Assembly (NCBI GenBank): GCA_027443745.1
Contig: DAIAZB010000588.1
Location: 1-5,494, forward strand
Direction of reading: 5' to 3'
Source: Thiomonas sp.
GTDB taxonomy: Bacteria; Pseudomonadota; Gammaproteobacteria; Burkholderiales; Burkholderiaceae
Length of the DNA: 5,494 nt
The translations under genes and the position numbers were made by a program. This document shows, piece by piece, positions 4,376 to 5,494 of this stretch (the first letter of the stretch is position 1; every line of letters begins with the position of its first letter). The notes beneath the pieces were generated by a model, which was given only the letters and a program-made list of their open reading frames with translations, had not been told where the DNA came from and did not search any database.

Positions 4376-5494
4376 CACACGGTCTCGGAGCGGACGCTGG
4401 GTGTTGCGCGCGGCGGCCAGACAAAAGACAGCGGACGATGCCGCAATCGCCGGCGCAACGCCGTGTTCACCAGGCGACGACCCTGCGCACCGATGCTGCG
4501 CGAACGCAGCGCCAGGCGGAAGGCGAGGTAGAAGCTGGTGACCACATTGAGCGCGCCGTTGGCCGCGACACCCGCCACCGACCACCAGAACCAGCCGTGG
4601 TGCAGCACGCCCAAACCGAGCGTGGCGATGGATGCGCCCATGAGCCCTGCGGACAGGGTGACGTGGCGCACCTGCAAGTCGATGCCGAACCCGGCGAGCA
4701 GCGCCGGCACCAAGCCCAGCAGGAAGCCGAGGGCGACATTGCCGGCCACGACGCTGATCTTGCGGCGCCACCATGCCGCCCAGCGCGTGGCGCGCTCCGG
4801 GCCGAGCACGGCGCGGATCCGCGGGTTCCAGTGAATGGCGCTGTCGAGCCGGTGCAGCACGAAGGCGTTTTCGGCCCAACCGGCAATGATGCTGGAGGCG
4901 AACAGCAACACGCCGGTGAACACGGCGAACAGCGGCGTGGGTCCGAGCAGGGAAAGCGAGCGGATCTCATGCTCGGCCTGCGCCGGGTCGAGCAACGGGT
5001 GCCCGCTGAACCGGGCCATGCCGAGGCCGAGCACCAGAGCCGTGGGGAACACCAGCGCGACGTTGCCGAGAATGCCTGCCGCCTGCGAGCGGATGAGGGC
5101 AGCGACCTCACCGACGAAACCTTCCACCGCGTCGCTGTCGGACAGATCGGCGAGCTTGTCGGCCATGGCGGGCGCGGTCATGGCCGGCTGCTTGGTGGCG
5201 ATGGTCCAGTGCAGCAAGGCGACGAGGACGAAGCTTGTCGCGTAATTCAGGCCGACCCAGAAGCCGGCGGGAAAGAGCGGCAAATGCAGGCTGAGGATGC
5301 CGAGCTTGCCCCAGGTGGTGAAGCCCATCACCAGACCGCCACCAGCCGCGGCCCACAGCATTCCGGCGTATTCGCGGCCGTTGCGTGTGATGTACTGTTC
5401 GCCGGTTTCGGCATGGCGCTCGGCGATCTTGCGCGACAGCAACGAGAAGTTGCGCGCCAACAGGGCGCGAATGCTGCGGCGCTCGCGGCAGATA
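4375..5494 (-). CDS. Gcr-family 'site-specific recombinase' membrane protein, C-terminal part
   Basis: The last 372 codons of a leftward gene whose start lies beyond the window. The sequence fits the SpecificRecomb family (Neisseria Gcr and relatives), found mainly in betaproteobacteria. Family-like blocks are LARNFSLLSRKIAERHAETG followed by EQYITRNGREYAGML at the left of the visible part, then ATKQPAMTAPAMADK. About six or seven hydrophobic segments follow, including AAGILGNVALVFPTALVLGLG, SVVAGNVALGFLLGLVPALL and a Trp-rich HHGWFWWSVAGVAANGALNV stretch. The tail is short, basic and probably cytoplasmic. The annotation 'recombinase' is inherited; I see no tyrosine- or serine-recombinase catalytic motif, and the visible part is that of a polytopic inner-membrane protein. 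An internal TTG at 5460 could be read as a start, but the family-like sequence continues upstream of it (for example SIRALLARN), so the gene is taken as cut by the window. The stop overlaps the mltA start by one base. Confidence 0.88.
   Translation of the reverse strand, partial: ICRERRSIRALLARNFSLLSRKIAERHAETGEQYITRNGREYAGMLWAAAGGGLVMGFTTWGKLGILSLHLPLFPAGFWVGLNYATSFVLVALLHWTIATKQPAMTAPAMADKLADLSDSDAVEGFVGEVAALIRSQAAGILGNVALVFPTALVLGLGMARFSGHPLLDPAQAEHEIRSLSLLGPTPLFAVFTGVLLFASSIIAGWAENAFVLHRLDSAIHWNPRIRAVLGPERATRWAAWWRRKISVVAGNVALGFLLGLVPALLAGFGIDLQVRHVTLSAGLMGASIATLGLGVLHHGWFWWSVAGVAANGALNVVTSFYLAFRLALRSRSIGAQGRRLVNTALRRRLRHRPLSFVWPPRATPSVRSETV

Noticed and set aside
2702..4531. 609-codon plus-strand open frame across the MliC-like and mltA genes
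   Set aside because: It lies antisense to two genes with clear domain motifs; its translation is rich in Arg, Gly, Ala, Gln and His with no domain pattern, as expected of a shadow frame in GC-rich DNA.
4376..4879. Upstream extension of mltA to 4879
   Set aside because: The extra residues lie within the gcr-like gene in another frame and would bury the signal peptide; the TGATG overlap supports the start at 4375.
4375..5494. Mobile element or integrase suggested by the 'recombinase' family name
   Set aside because: The protein is a polytopic membrane protein; no integrase motif, terminal repeats or attachment-site duplication are visible.

Overview
This GC-rich window carries five protein genes and no RNA gene, mobile element or CRISPR array that I can see. 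It most likely comes from a betaproteobacterium, probably Burkholderiales. That inference rests on the base composition and on a Gcr-type 'site-specific recombinase' membrane protein (SpecificRecomb family) placed directly upstream of an MltA-type lytic transglycosylase. I cannot name the genus.

Left part (1-2076): the edge of a polysaccharide locus. A polysaccharide deacetylase (NodB type) is read leftwards from 339 and runs off the window. A Wzy/WaaL-type O-antigen polymerase or ligase is read rightwards from 658 to 2076. The two diverge from a 318-base gap. A 19-codon reading frame overlaps the stop of the ligase gene and ends in a GC-rich inverted repeat, in the short convergent space before the next block.

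Right part (2176-5494): a leftward cell-wall block in the order gcr-like membrane protein (5' end outside the window), mltA, then a lipoprotein with a C-terminal MliC-type lysozyme-inhibitor domain. The gcr-like stop and the mltA start share one base (TGATG), so those two are probably translationally coupled. The lipoprotein gene follows after 124 bases, which hold a strong hairpin at the mltA stop, a possible extended -10 promoter and a clear AGGAG ribosome site.

MltA and the MliC-like protein both have lipoboxes and lack Asp at +2, so both are predicted outer-membrane lipoproteins. One cleaves glycan strands; the other belongs to a family that blocks muramidases. The most interesting idea here is that the inhibitor-like protein acts on the cell's own MltA as well as, or instead of, foreign lysozyme. 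It departs from the known inhibitor motif (Asp where Ser is usual) and sits on a very long Pro/Ala/Ser-rich tether. This is a hypothesis from gene order and motifs only. Nothing in the window clearly amounts to a wholly new system.
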